Assembly (NCBI RefSeq): GCF_010723575.1
Contig: NZ_BLKZ01000001.1
Coordinates: 1,860,001-1,924,000 of the forward strand
Direction of reading: 5' to 3'
Source: Mycobacterium bourgelatii
GTDB taxonomy: Bacteria > Actinomycetota > Actinomycetes > Mycobacteriales > Mycobacteriaceae
Length of the DNA stretch: 64,000 nucleotides
The notes under the pieces are model-generated. The model was given only the letters and a program-made list of their open reading frames with translations. It did not search any database and was not told the origin of the DNA. The position numbers were made by a program, and so were the translations under genes. Each line of letters begins with the position of its first letter. Position 1 is the first letter of the stretch. This document shows, piece after piece, positions 37,076-46,319 of this stretch.

Positions 37076-37795
37076 GTGGCCACGACGTGGCCACCGAGGA
37101 CGGTGATCCGCAAGGCTGGGGGATTGCGAACCCTGGAATCGGCGCTGCATCGCAGCGGACTGGGGCCGGTGGCCGGCGTGGACGAGGTCGGCCGTGGCGC
37201 CTGCGCCGGTCCGCTCGTGGTGGCGGCCTGCGTGCTCGGCCCAAATCGGCTGGAAAGCCTTGCAGCTCTTAATGATTCGAAGAAGCTGACGGAGAAGGCG
37301 CGGGAGCGGCTGTTCCCGTTGATCCGCCGGTACGCGCTGGCATACCACGTTGTCTTCATCCCGTCGGTCGAGGTGGATCGGCGCGGAGTGCACGCGGCCA
37401 ACATCGAAGGCATGCGTCGTGCGGTGGCTGGGTTGTCCGTGCGGCCAGGATATGTACTCAGCGACGGCTTTCGGGTGCCCGGCCTGCCGGTCCCGTCGCT
37501 GCCGGTGGTCGGCGGCGACGCGGCGGCCGCCTGCATCGCCGCTGCCAGCGTCTTGGCGAAGGTCAGCCGCGACCGCTTGATGGTCGCGATGGACGTCGAC
37601 TACCCCGGGTACGGGTTCGCCGACCACAAGGGGTACTGCACCCGAGCGCACAGTCGCGCGTTGAACCGGTTGGGTCCCTGCCCCGAGCACCGCTATTCGT
37701 TTATCAACGTTCGGCGGGTGGCATCCGGTTCGGACACAAAAGTGGTAGCCGAGTTCAAACCTGACAATCCGGACGAGGACGGCGAAGACTGGTGA
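37076..37795 (+). CDS. rnhB: Ribonuclease HII
   Basis: RNase HII, 239 residues, cuts RNA in RNA-DNA hybrids and removes misincorporated ribonucleotides. The acidic active site is in GVDEVGRGACAGPLV near residue 36. The third acidic residue is in YVLSDGFRV and a fourth lies in the C-terminal VSRDRLMVAMD region. GTG 37076 lies 2 nt after the lepB stop and agrees with the M. tuberculosis N-terminus (TWPPRTVIRK). Confidence 0.95.
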   Translation: MATTWPPRTVIRKAGGLRTLESALHRSGLGPVAGVDEVGRGACAGPLVVAACVLGPNRLESLAALNDSKKLTEKARERLFPLIRRYALAYHVVFIPSVEVDRRGVHAANIEGMRRAVAGLSVRPGYVLSDGFRVPGLPVPSLPVVGGDAAAACIAAASVLAKVSRDRLMVAMDVDYPGYGFADHKGYCTRAHSRALNRLGPCPEHRYSFINVRRVASGSDTKVVAEFKPDNPDEDGEDW

Positions 37796-37856
37796 GGGAA
37801 GATGAAGCATTGGCAAATCGCCCGGGGAGAAGGACGTCTGAGCGGATGAGTGGCAG

Positions 37857-38162
37857 ATGAGCGCAGAAGATCTCGAAAAATATGAAACCGAGATGGAGCT
37901 CTCGCTATACCGCGAATACAAGGACATCGTCGGTCAATTCAGCTACGTCGTAGAAACCGAGCGGCGCTTCTACCTGGCCAACAGTGTCGAGATGGTGCCG
38001 CGGAACGCCGACGGCGAGGTGTACTTCGAATTGCGGTTGGCCGACGCCTGGGTGTGGGACATGTACCGGCCGGCGCGCTTCGTCAAGCAGGTGCGGGTGG
38101 TCACCTTCAAGGACGTCAACATCGAAGAAGTAGAGAAGCCCGAGCTTCGCCTGCCCGACTAA
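37857..38162 (+). CDS. DUF2469 family protein (Rv2901c ortholog)
   Basis: Highly conserved actinobacterial protein of 101 residues and unknown role. It is acidic, rich in Glu and aromatic residues (YETEMELSLYREYKDIVGQF; WVWDMYRPARFVK). It follows rnhB in mycobacteria. Its stop overlaps the end of the convergent ANTAR gene by 4 nt. Confidence 0.85.
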   Translation: MSAEDLEKYETEMELSLYREYKDIVGQFSYVVETERRFYLANSVEMVPRNADGEVYFELRLADAWVWDMYRPARFVKQVRVVTFKDVNIEEVEKPELRLPD

Positions 38163-38944
38163 TTGTTGCTGTTGGCTGGCAGTTGGCCGCCGCCTTCGAC
38201 GACCTTGCGGGCGACGTCGGCCAGCTTGATGTTCAAGCTCTGAGAGTGGCGGCGCAGCAGGTCGAACGCCTCGTTCTCGTTGACGTTGTGCAGCAACATC
38301 AGCATGCCCACCGCCTTGCCGATCTCGCGGTTGCTGAACAAGCCCTGTCGCAGGCTGGCGGCATCCTCGCCCTTGGCAATGGCGTTGATGGCCACGCTGG
38401 CGAAGGCCGCCAGCACCGCCGCCCGCCCCGCCGATTCGTTGTTGAACCGGTTGGGGGCATCGCTGAACAGGTTGAGGGCGGCGCCCTTGCGCTTGTCGAT
38501 CAACAGCCGGAACCCCATGGCGCCGCGCACGGGCGTCTCTTCCAGCAGGCTCCTCGAAAAGTGGGGCCACGCGCTGGCTTTCGTCAGGTCCGGCTCGATC
38601 TGCGGGGTTTCTTCCTCGATCGCGTCGATGCACGGGCCGTCCCCGGCCCGCCGTTCCAGGTCATCGACGTGCTGTGCCAGCCGGTCGCTGGCCCCGACCG
38701 TGACGTAGCGGTCGTCCGTGCGTACCAGCAGGCTGGCGTGGTCGCATCCCGGAACGATCAGGGTCGCAGCGATGCACAGCGCTGCGTACATCTGGGACGC
38801 GTCCGACCCCTGATAGATAATTTCGGCTAACGCAGCGAAGACCGTTGCCGGGTCGGCTTTGGGACCGCCGGTAGGTGACTCCTCGGCGGCCACCTCCTCG
38901 AGCTCCTGGATGTCTTGCTGCAGGTCCTTGTCGTGGTCGGCCAA
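38159..38944 (-). CDS. GAF and ANTAR domain regulator
   Basis: Putative RNA-binding antiterminator of 261 residues. A GAF-like sensor domain occupies about residues 45-190 (MYAALCIAATLIVPGCDHASLL; AGDGPCIDAI). A C-terminal ANTAR domain at about residues 195-250 has NREIGKAVGMLMLLHNVNEN, then AFDLLRRHSQSLNIKLADVA. ANTAR proteins bind tandem hexaloop hairpins to stop termination; the ligand is unknown. No gene of this kind is at this place in M. tuberculosis. It lies 51 bp downstream of the WS/DGAT gene on the same strand, perhaps in one operon. Confidence 0.87.
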   Translation of the reverse strand: MADHDKDLQQDIQELEEVAAEESPTGGPKADPATVFAALAEIIYQGSDASQMYAALCIAATLIVPGCDHASLLVRTDDRYVTVGASDRLAQHVDDLERRAGDGPCIDAIEEETPQIEPDLTKASAWPHFSRSLLEETPVRGAMGFRLLIDKRKGAALNLFSDAPNRFNNESAGRAAVLAAFASVAINAIAKGEDAASLRQGLFSNREIGKAVGMLMLLHNVNENEAFDLLRRHSQSLNIKLADVARKVVEGGGQLPANSNN

Positions 38945-38995
38945 TCGTCACCTCCCTTCGAGTGCTTTGTCACCATAGCGGTCGCCGGCACGGTC

Positions 38996-40351
38996 CTAGG
39001 CCCCAACCGCGCGTTCCAAGTCCTTCAACGATGTTTCCAAGTGTCCGAGCATGTGCTGCAGGTGCGGAACGCTGCGTCGGCAACCGACCAGACCGAAGTC
39101 GAGATTCTCGGCGTTGGTGGTGACCGTGATGTTCATCGCCTGCCCGTCGAGCGCGATTGACAGCGGATAGTTGCCGACCATCCGCGCGCCTCGCCAATAC
39201 AGCGGGTCGGGTGAACCCGGCACGTTGGAGATGACGATGTTGAACGGTGGCGGAGCGGTGCGGATGAATCCCGGGATCAGGCCGAGGAACAGTCCTCCGG
39301 TCAGGAACGCCGACAGTGCCAGTTGCTGTACGCGCGGCAGCTTCATGAACACCTCTTTGGCCTCGGTCATCGAGGCGTTGATTCCCTGTAGGCGCTTGCC
39401 GGCGTCTTCGACGTCAGTGTGGAGGTTGCACAGGAGGGTTCCGACCATGTTGCCCCCGCCGTCTTCGTCCGGCCTGCGCAGGCTCACCGGGACCATGGCG
39501 ACCAACGGGGCGGCGGGCAGGGCGTGTTGCTCGAGCAGGTAGGCGCGCAGCGCCCCTGAAGACATGGCCAGCACGACGTCATTGAAGGTCACCCCCGCGG
39601 CGGACTTCACCGCCTTGATGCGCTCCAGCGGCCACGATTGCGCGGCAACCCGCCGGGCACCGCCGATCCGGACGTTGAACATAGTCTTGGGTGCCCGGAA
39701 CGGCATCGTGAGTTGTTGTTCGAGCAAAGCCGAGCGCGCCAGCGACAACGTCGACGGCAGCAGGCCCGCGGCCGATCCCAGCGTGCCGGCCAACATGTCC
39801 AGCGGCGACGACGTGTTGCCATTGTTGGAGCGGCGCTTCGGTTTCAGTTCCCACGGCACCCGCACCTCGTTATCGTTCGGGTCGGTGGTGAAGGCGCGCT
39901 GCATCAGCTTCTGGGCGGAAACTCCGTCCTGCAGCGAATGATGAAACTTGATGTATACGGCGTAGCGGCCGTCGTTGAGTCCCTCGACGAGGTGCGCCTC
40001 CCACAGCGGCCGGTGGCGGTCGAGCAGGCTGCCGTGCAGCCGTGACGCCAGCTCCAGGAGTTCACGGACCCGACCGGGCCGGGGCAGGGCGGACCGACGG
40101 AAGTGGTAGTCGAGTTCGACTTCTTTGTCGAGAGTCCAGGCGATGTTGGTCAGGGGGCCCGCGAACGCCGGATGTTTGCGGAACATGGGCTGCACGTCGG
40201 TGCACTGAAGCATGGATTCGTACGCCTCGGTGACGAAATCCTCGTCGGCGCCGTCCGGCGGCTGGAAGAGTTGCAGGCTGCCCACATGCATCGCATGTTC
40301 GCGGGATTCGCCGAGTAGGAACATCGAATCGGCCGGTGCTATCAACTGCAT
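38996..40351 (-). CDS. Wax ester synthase/diacylglycerol acyltransferase (WS/DGAT)
   Basis: WS/DGAT of 451 residues that joins acyl-CoA to fatty alcohols or diacylglycerol, making storage lipid. The catalytic HHxxxDG is HHSLQDG at residues 137-143. The PLW motif (HRPLWEAHL) is near residue 112. The C-terminal domain has NIVISNVPGSPDPLYW near residue 377. ATG 40351 begins MQLIAPADSMF, the usual N-terminus, with GGGAG upstream. It is one of many such paralogs in mycobacteria and not the M. tuberculosis gene at this place. Confidence 0.9.
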   Translation of the reverse strand: MQLIAPADSMFLLGESREHAMHVGSLQLFQPPDGADEDFVTEAYESMLQCTDVQPMFRKHPAFAGPLTNIAWTLDKEVELDYHFRRSALPRPGRVRELLELASRLHGSLLDRHRPLWEAHLVEGLNDGRYAVYIKFHHSLQDGVSAQKLMQRAFTTDPNDNEVRVPWELKPKRRSNNGNTSSPLDMLAGTLGSAAGLLPSTLSLARSALLEQQLTMPFRAPKTMFNVRIGGARRVAAQSWPLERIKAVKSAAGVTFNDVVLAMSSGALRAYLLEQHALPAAPLVAMVPVSLRRPDEDGGGNMVGTLLCNLHTDVEDAGKRLQGINASMTEAKEVFMKLPRVQQLALSAFLTGGLFLGLIPGFIRTAPPPFNIVISNVPGSPDPLYWRGARMVGNYPLSIALDGQAMNITVTTNAENLDFGLVGCRRSVPHLQHMLGHLETSLKDLERAVGA

Positions 40352-40470
40352 TTCGTCTCCCGGGGTAGTCGCTTCTCCGGGAATAACCAAGTCGGGCTCC
40401 CCGCACACCTACCCCCGCACACATATGCGGTGTTGTTTGGCCTAGTGGGCGCGGGGGAAGACGAGATCAG

Positions 40471-41451
40471 GTGGGACTTACCGTTGCCGTCACCGGACCG
40501 ACCGGAGAAATCGGAATCTCGGCTGTCACGGCCTTGGAGCGCGAACCTGCCGTATCGAAGATCATCGGCATGGCGCGGCGTCCGTTTGACCCGTTGACGC
40601 GGGGTTGGGTGAAGACCACCTACCAGCAGGGCGACATTCTTGACCGCGACGCGGTAAATGCGCTGGTCGCAGAGGCCGACGTGGTGGTCCACCTGGCGTT
40701 CATCATCATGGGTTCGCGCCAGGAAAGCGAACGCATCAACCTGCGCGGCACCCGCAACGTGTTCGAAGCCACGGTCGCGGCCGGCCGACCACGGCGCCTT
40801 GTCTACACCTCATCCGTAGCGGCGTATGGCTATCACCCCGACAATCCGGTGCCACTGACCGAGGATGTGCCGGCCCGGGGATCCAGCGAGCACTACTACT
40901 CCGCGCAGAAAGCGACGTGTGAGGCGTTGCTCGCCGAGATCACCAAGGGTTCGTCGCTCGAGGTTTTCGTGCTGCGGCCGTGCATTGTCGCTGGCCCGGA
41001 GGCCCACGCCCTCGCCGGTGGGTTGCCCTGGATGAAGTTGCCGCCACGGATACGCGCCATAGCCAGGGCGCTGCCGATATTCAAGCCGATGATTCCCGAC
41101 CCGGGCTTTCCGCTGCAGCTTGTTCACCATGACGACGTTGCGACGGCAATTGCGTTGGCCGCCACCGCGCCAGCTCCGCCCGGGGTCTACAACATCGCCG
41201 GCAAAGGGGAGATCACGGTCTCCGAGGTGGCCGAGGCCCTGGGTGCCCGGCCGATTCGAGTGCCGGCAGCGGCCGCGACCGCGGCGTCTGCGGCGGTTTC
41301 CCGGATGCCATTCGTGCCCTCCCTGCTCGAGTGGCTGCACGTGGCGCGGACGTCGATGGTCATGGACACCGCCAAAGCGGAACGTGAACTCGGCTGGCAC
41401 CCGACCTATTCGTCGGCAGAGACGTTGGAGGCGCTGGCCGCTGCGCTGTGA
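40471..41451 (+). CDS. Extended short-chain dehydrogenase / NAD-dependent epimerase
   Basis: Rossmann-fold enzyme of 326 residues. The nucleotide site is VTGPTGEIG (GxxGxxG) at the N-terminus. The catalytic Ser region is VYTSSVAAYGY near residue 110, and the Tyr/Lys pair is in YYSAQK near residue 143. The C-terminus has the late VARTSMVMDTAKAERELGWHP element typical of sugar epimerases and 3-beta-hydroxysteroid-type enzymes. The substrate is unknown. It is divergent from the WS/DGAT gene (119 bp). Confidence 0.85.
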   Translation: MGLTVAVTGPTGEIGISAVTALEREPAVSKIIGMARRPFDPLTRGWVKTTYQQGDILDRDAVNALVAEADVVVHLAFIIMGSRQESERINLRGTRNVFEATVAAGRPRRLVYTSSVAAYGYHPDNPVPLTEDVPARGSSEHYYSAQKATCEALLAEITKGSSLEVFVLRPCIVAGPEAHALAGGLPWMKLPPRIRAIARALPIFKPMIPDPGFPLQLVHHDDVATAIALAATAPAPPGVYNIAGKGEITVSEVAEALGARPIRVPAAAATAASAAVSRMPFVPSLLEWLHVARTSMVMDTAKAERELGWHPTYSSAETLEALAAAL

Positions 41452-41472
41452 CCCGGCGAGTTGCCGTCAAGG

Positions 41473-41478
41473 TACGTT
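41473..41478 (+). promoter_or_regulatory. Predicted -10 hexamer for leaderless fdhD mRNA
   Basis: TACGTT ends 6 nt before GTG 41485. This spacing supports 41485 rather than the TTG at 41461 as the fdhD start. Confidence 0.5.
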
Positions 41479-41484
41479 GGGGCG

Positions 41485-42309
41485 GTGACCGGACACGTCA
41501 CCGCCCGTCGGCGCGTCAAGCATCTGGCCGCCGATCAAACGATCACCCGGCCGGAGGTGTTGGCCGTCGAGGAGCCGCTGGAGATTCGCCTCAACGGGAA
41601 ACCGGTGACCGTGACCATGCGCACGCCTGGATCGGATATTGAACTAGCGCAAGGGTTTCTGCTTACCGAAGGGATGATCGCTCGGCGCGAGGACGTGGTG
41701 ACCATTCGGTACTGCGATGGACGCGGCGAAGACGGTCTCAACACCTACAACGTGCTCGACGTGTCCCTGGCGGCCGGTGTCGGACTGCCTGATCTGGACG
41801 TCACCCGCAACTTCTACGCCACCTCCTCGTGCGGGGTCTGTGGCAAGGCCTCGCTGGAGGCGGTGCGATTGATCAGCCGGTACGCACCAGGAGACGATCC
41901 CGTGATCGTCGAGGCGGACACCCTGCGGGTCTTGCCGGACCAACTGCGCAGCGCGCAAAAGGTTTTCGCGTCTACCGGGGGGCTGCACGCCGCGGCATTG
42001 TTCAGCGCAGACGGCACCATGCTGGCGGTGCGTGAAGACATTGGCCGACACAATGCGGTGGACAAGGTCGTCGGGTGGGCACTGCAGAACGACCGGATAC
42101 CGGTGGACGGCTCGGTGCTGTTGGTCAGCGGGCGGGCGTCGTTCGAGTTGACTCAGAAGGCATTGATGGCCGGAATACCTGTGCTGGCAGCCGTTTCCGC
42201 GCCCTCGTCATTGGCGGTGTCGCTGGCCGAGGAGTCGGGTATCACGCTGGTGGCGTTCCTGCGCGAGGACTCGATGAACATCTACACCAGGGCGGACCGG
42301 ATCAGATAG
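41485..42309 (+). CDS. fdhD: Formate dehydrogenase sulfurtransferase FdhD
   Basis: Carries sulfur from a cysteine desulfurase to the molybdenum cofactor of formate dehydrogenase. It has 274 residues. The CGVCGKAS motif near residue 115 holds the working Cys pair. GGLHAAALF near residue 163 and DIGRHNAVDKVVG near residue 183 bind cofactor. In M. tuberculosis the formate dehydrogenase gene fdhF (Rv2900c) is next door; here that place holds other genes, so a partner enzyme would have to be elsewhere. Confidence 0.93.
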   Translation: MTGHVTARRRVKHLAADQTITRPEVLAVEEPLEIRLNGKPVTVTMRTPGSDIELAQGFLLTEGMIARREDVVTIRYCDGRGEDGLNTYNVLDVSLAAGVGLPDLDVTRNFYATSSCGVCGKASLEAVRLISRYAPGDDPVIVEADTLRVLPDQLRSAQKVFASTGGLHAAALFSADGTMLAVREDIGRHNAVDKVVGWALQNDRIPVDGSVLLVSGRASFELTQKALMAGIPVLAAVSAPSSLAVSLAEESGITLVAFLREDSMNIYTRADRIR

Positions 42310-42417
42310 CTTTCGCGCCTTGGGGATGAACGCGCGACTGTGCATAACCGGCCGCTGAGGTGGGTGGGACGACGATTCGTGTCAAACCTTGTCGGATCGG
42401 GCGTGCAGATTGATCGC

Positions 42418-42795
42418 ATGACGACCGTGAAGACGATGAGTCGGGTGCAGTTGGGAGCCCACGGTGAGGCGCTGGCGGTGGACCACCTCACCCGGATGGG
42501 GCTACGGATATTGCACCGCAATTGGCGCTGTCGCTACGGCGAACTCGACGTGATCGCCTGCGAACCGGCCACCGGCACCGTGGTTTTCGTTGAGGTCAAG
42601 ACACGCACCGGCGACGGCTACGGGGGGCTCCCGTACGCGGTCACCGAGCGCAAGGTCCGACGGCTACGCAGGCTGGCCGGCTTGTGGCTGGCTGATCAGA
42701 ACGAGCGCTGGGCGGCGATACGCATCGATGTGATCGGCGTGCGAATCGGCCGGCGTCGCACTCCCGAACTCACCCACTTGCAGGGGATCGGCTGA
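42418..42795 (+). CDS. YraN/UPF0102 family nuclease-like protein
   Basis: Rv2898c ortholog, 125 residues, with the PD-(D/E)XK-like fold of Holliday-junction-resolvase-like proteins: GELDVIACE, then VFVEVKTRTGDGYG. ATG 42418 starts MTTVKTM as in M. tuberculosis. The function is unknown. The stop overlaps the comM start by 1 nt. Confidence 0.88.
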   Translation: MTTVKTMSRVQLGAHGEALAVDHLTRMGLRILHRNWRCRYGELDVIACEPATGTVVFVEVKTRTGDGYGGLPYAVTERKVRRLRRLAGLWLADQNERWAAIRIDVIGVRIGRRRTPELTHLQGIG

Positions 42796-44306
42796 TGGCG
42801 CTCGGACGTGCCTTCTCGGTCGCGGTGCGCGGATTGGACGGGGAGATCGTGGAAATCGAAGCGGACATCTCATCGGGGCTGCCGGGTGTGCACCTGGTTG
42901 GGCTGCCTGACGCCGCGCTGCAGGAATCCCGCGATCGGGTGCGCGCGGCGGTGACGAATTGCGGCAACAACTGGCCCCAGGCGCGGCTCACGCTGGCGCT
43001 CTCGCCGGCGACGCTGCCGAAGATGGGTTCTGTATACGACATCGCCCTGGCGTCGGCCGTGTTGTCCGCGGAGTTGAAAAAGCAGTGGCATCGGTTGGAA
43101 AAGACCGTGCTGCTGGGCGAGCTGTCCCTGGATGGCCGGGTCCGGCCGGTGCGCGGCGTGCTGCCGGCGGTCCTGGCCGCCAAACGCGAAGGCTGGCCCG
43201 CCGTGGTAGTCCCCGTCGACAACCTTGCCGAAGCCAGCCTGATCGATGGGATCGACGTCTGGGGTGTGCGGACCCTCGGCGAATTGCAGAGCTGGCTCAA
43301 CGGCGGCGCCGGATTGCACGAGAGGATTGCGACCACCCCCGCCGTCGAGGAGCCGGCCGCGGATCTGATCGACGTGGTCGGCCAATCCCAGGCGCGCTTC
43401 GCCGTAGAGGTGGCCGCCGCGGGCGCGCATCATCTCATGCTCACGGGTCCCCCCGGAGTCGGGAAAACTATGCTGGCGCAACGCCTTCCGGGCCTCCTTC
43501 CGCCGCTGTCGGAAGGCGAGTCACTCGAGGTGACGGCGATTCATTCGGTGGCAGGTCTGCTCTCGGGAGACACACCGTTGATCACCAGGCCACCGTTCAT
43601 TGCGCCGCACCACAGTTCCAGCGTCGCGGCCCTGGTCGGCGGGGGCTCAGGGATGGCCCGGCCGGGCGCGGTCAGTCGGGCCCATCGTGGGGTGCTGTTC
43701 CTCGACGAGTGCGCGGAGGTCGGTGTCAGTGCGCTGGAGGCGTTGCGAACTCCGTTGGAGGACGGGGAGATTCGCCTTGCCCGCCGCGACGGCGTGGCGC
43801 GCTACCCGGCCCGATTCCAGTTGGTGCTGGCCGCGAACCCCTGCCCGTGCGCGCCGGCCGATCCTCGCGACTGCATCTGTCCGGCCGCCAGCAAGCGGCG
43901 CTACCTGGGCAAACTGTCCGGGCCTCTGATGGATCGGGTGGACTTGCGGGTGCAGATGTATTCGGTACGGGCCGGCGAGATTTCGGTGACTGACGGCGAA
44001 TCGACGGCGCAGGTTCGGCAGCGCGTGACGCAGGCGCGCGATGCTGCCGCCGAACGGTGGCGGCCGTACGGATTCCGCACCAACGCCGAAGTCAATGGCC
44101 CCTTGCTGCGGCGGAAGTTCCGGCTCAGCAGTGCCGCGATGAAGCCGTTGCAGACCGGCCTCGAACGCGGGGTGCTGAGCATCCGCGGCGTCGATCGGTC
44201 GTTGCGGGTCGCTTGGAGCCTGGCCGACTTGGCGGGGAGGACCGTCCCCGGGCTCGACGACGTTGCCGCCGCATTGAGCTTTCGGCAAGCGGGGGTGTCG
44301 CGATGA
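42795..44306 (+). CDS. comM: ComM/YifB Mg-chelatase-like AAA+ ATPase
   Basis: AAA+ ATPase of 503 residues; ComM is a branch-migration helicase in natural transformation in other bacteria. An N-terminal Lon-like domain (to about residue 180) precedes the AAA+ core with Walker A GPPGVGKTM near residue 218 and Walker B VLFLDECAEV near residue 300. A Cys cluster (CPCAPADPRDCICPAA) near residue 350 is a family trait. It overlaps dprA by 4 nt. Confidence 0.93.
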   Translation: MALGRAFSVAVRGLDGEIVEIEADISSGLPGVHLVGLPDAALQESRDRVRAAVTNCGNNWPQARLTLALSPATLPKMGSVYDIALASAVLSAELKKQWHRLEKTVLLGELSLDGRVRPVRGVLPAVLAAKREGWPAVVVPVDNLAEASLIDGIDVWGVRTLGELQSWLNGGAGLHERIATTPAVEEPAADLIDVVGQSQARFAVEVAAAGAHHLMLTGPPGVGKTMLAQRLPGLLPPLSEGESLEVTAIHSVAGLLSGDTPLITRPPFIAPHHSSSVAALVGGGSGMARPGAVSRAHRGVLFLDECAEVGVSALEALRTPLEDGEIRLARRDGVARYPARFQLVLAANPCPCAPADPRDCICPAASKRRYLGKLSGPLMDRVDLRVQMYSVRAGEISVTDGESTAQVRQRVTQARDAAAERWRPYGFRTNAEVNGPLLRRKFRLSSAAMKPLQTGLERGVLSIRGVDRSLRVAWSLADLAGRTVPGLDDVAAALSFRQAGVSR

Positions 44307-45499
44307 GCGCTGACAAGAGCGAATTGTTGGCGTGGGCATATCTGTCCCGAGCCGCCGAACCCCCGTGCCCGAAGCTGGCCGCACTGGTGGCCACCGTGGG
44401 TCCGGTCGAGGCGGCCGACCGCGTACGACACGGCGGCGTCGACGACGAGCTAGCCAAACTCACTGCATCGAGACGCGAGATCGACAGCGCCGCAGCAGAT
44501 CTCGAAATGCTTGAGAGTCGCGGTGGCCGGTTGATCACACCCGCCGACGACGAGTGGCCGGTACTGGCGTTTTCCGCCTTTGCCGGGGCTACCGCGCGGG
44601 CGCGGTCGGGCGGCGGCCCGCCCATGGTGTTGTGGGCGCTGGGGCCCGAGCGCCTGGACGAGATCACCCTGCGTGCCGCTGCCGTCGTGGGCACCCGGGC
44701 CGCCACCACGTATGGCGAGCATGTAGCGGCCGATCTGGCGGCCGGCCTGGTCGAGCGTGACGTCGCGGTCGTCTCGGGCGGCGCGTACGGCATTGACGGC
44801 GCTGCCCACCGCGCCGCGCTCGCCGGTGACGGTGTCACCGTGGCGGTGCTGGCGGGCGGGATCGACGTCCCGTACCCGGCGGGACACTCGGCGCTGCTGC
44901 ACCGGATCGGCAAGAGCGGGTTGCTGATCACCGAATATCCGCCGGGCATCCGGCCCGCCCGGTACCGGTTTCTCACCCGCAACCGCTTGGTGGCCGCCGT
45001 TGCCGGCGGGGTAGTGGTGGTGGAAGCGGGTCTACGCAGCGGTGCCGCCAGCACCGCCGCGTGGGCCCGGTCGTTGGGCCGGACGGTTGCGGCGGTGCCT
45101 GGGCCGGTGACGTCGTCGGCGTCGGCGGGCTGTCATGTCCTGCTGCGCCAGGGCGCAGAGTTGGTCACCCGCGCGGAGGACATGGTCGAACTCGTCGGGC
45201 ACATCGGCGAGGTGGCGGACGAAGAAGCGCGACCTACCACGCCCCTCGACGGGCTCGGCGAGACCGAACGCCAGGTCTACGAGGCGTTACCGGGTCGCGG
45301 TGCTGCCGCGCTCGACCAAATCGCGGTGGCGGCCGCGCTGGCGCCCGAACAGGTCCTCGGACCGCTGGCGCTGCTCGAGTTGGCCGGCTTGGTCGAGCGT
45401 GACGACGGCCGATGGCGCATCGTTCGCGACTCGTATAGTCAACGGGGGTCGGGGCTGGACAGGAGGACACGTGGCGGGTCGACCCGTGCAGAGCTTTGA
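44303..45499 (+). CDS. dprA: DNA processing protein DprA
   Basis: Loads RecA on single-stranded DNA during uptake in competent bacteria. It has 398 residues. The Rossmann-like core has VVGTRAATTYGE near residue 130, VSGGAYGIDGAAHRAAL near residue 155, AGGIDVPYP and a late RNRLVAAVA. A C-terminal winged-helix-like part lies at about residues 320-380. ATG 44303 overlaps the comM stop (ATGA). Its last 29 bp overlap viuB. Confidence 0.94.
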   Translation: MSADKSELLAWAYLSRAAEPPCPKLAALVATVGPVEAADRVRHGGVDDELAKLTASRREIDSAAADLEMLESRGGRLITPADDEWPVLAFSAFAGATARARSGGGPPMVLWALGPERLDEITLRAAAVVGTRAATTYGEHVAADLAAGLVERDVAVVSGGAYGIDGAAHRAALAGDGVTVAVLAGGIDVPYPAGHSALLHRIGKSGLLITEYPPGIRPARYRFLTRNRLVAAVAGGVVVVEAGLRSGAASTAAWARSLGRTVAAVPGPVTSSASAGCHVLLRQGAELVTRAEDMVELVGHIGEVADEEARPTTPLDGLGETERQVYEALPGRGAAALDQIAVAAALAPEQVLGPLALLELAGLVERDDGRWRIVRDSYSQRGSGLDRRTRGGSTRAEL

Positions 45500-46319
45500 A
45501 GTCGTGGGTACCGAGCAACTCTCCCGGCATATGGTCCGGGTGCGCCTCGGCGGTAGTGGATTTGACACCTTCGTGCCCAACGGCTTCACCGATTCCTACG
45601 TCAAGCTGGTCTTTGTTCCCGAGGACGTCGATGTGGCCGCGCTGCCGCAGCCGTTGACTCTCGACAGCTTCGCCGGCCTACCGCCCGAGAAGCAGCCACC
45701 GGTGCGAACTCTGACCGTTCGGCGGGTCGACAAAGAGGCCCGAGAGATCCTGATCGACATCGCGGTGCACGGTGAACACGGGGTCGCCGGGCAATGGGCG
45801 GCCCACGCCGAACCCGGCCAGCCCATCTACCTGATGGGCCCCAGCGGCGCCTACGCCCCGGACCCCGAGGCCGACTGGCACCTGTTAGCCGGGGACGAAT
45901 CCGCGCTGCCCGCCATCGCGGCGGCGCTGGAAGCGTTGCCTGCCGACGCTGTCGGCAAGGCCTTCATCGAAGTCGCCGGCCCCGACGACGAGATCCCTTT
46001 GACCGCACCGGAATCGGTTGACGTGAACTGGGTCTACCGAGGTGGCAGGGCTGATTTGGTTCCCGCGGACCGTGCCGGCGATCACGCACCTTTGATCGAA
46101 GCGGTCACCACGACTCCCTGGCTTGGCGGGCAGGTGCAGGTGTTCATCCACGGCGAGGCGCAAGCGGTCATGCACAACCTGCGTCCCTACATCCGCAAAG
46201 AGCGTGGCGTGGAAGGGAAATGGGCTTCATCGATCTCCGGTTACTGGCGGCGCGGTCGCACCGAGGAGACCTTCCGGGAGTGGAAGAAGGAACTGGCTCG
46301 AGAAGAATCGGGGACTTGA
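45471..46319 (+). CDS. viuB: Siderophore-interacting FAD-dependent ferric reductase (ViuB-like)
   Basis: Cytosolic flavoprotein of the siderophore-interacting protein family, 282 residues, that reduces ferric siderophore to free iron. The FAD-binding part has RTLTVRRVD near residue 80 and the NAD(P) part has DWHLLAGDESALPAIAAALE near residue 135. The C-terminus has KWASSISGYWRRGRTEE. A strong AGGAGG site precedes GTG 45471, inside the 3' end of dprA. The next gene overlaps it by 1 nt. Confidence 0.92.
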   Translation: MAGRPVQSFEVVGTEQLSRHMVRVRLGGSGFDTFVPNGFTDSYVKLVFVPEDVDVAALPQPLTLDSFAGLPPEKQPPVRTLTVRRVDKEAREILIDIAVHGEHGVAGQWAAHAEPGQPIYLMGPSGAYAPDPEADWHLLAGDESALPAIAAALEALPADAVGKAFIEVAGPDDEIPLTAPESVDVNWVYRGGRADLVPADRAGDHAPLIEAVTTTPWLGGQVQVFIHGEAQAVMHNLRPYIRKERGVEGKWASSISGYWRRGRTEETFREWKKELAREESGT

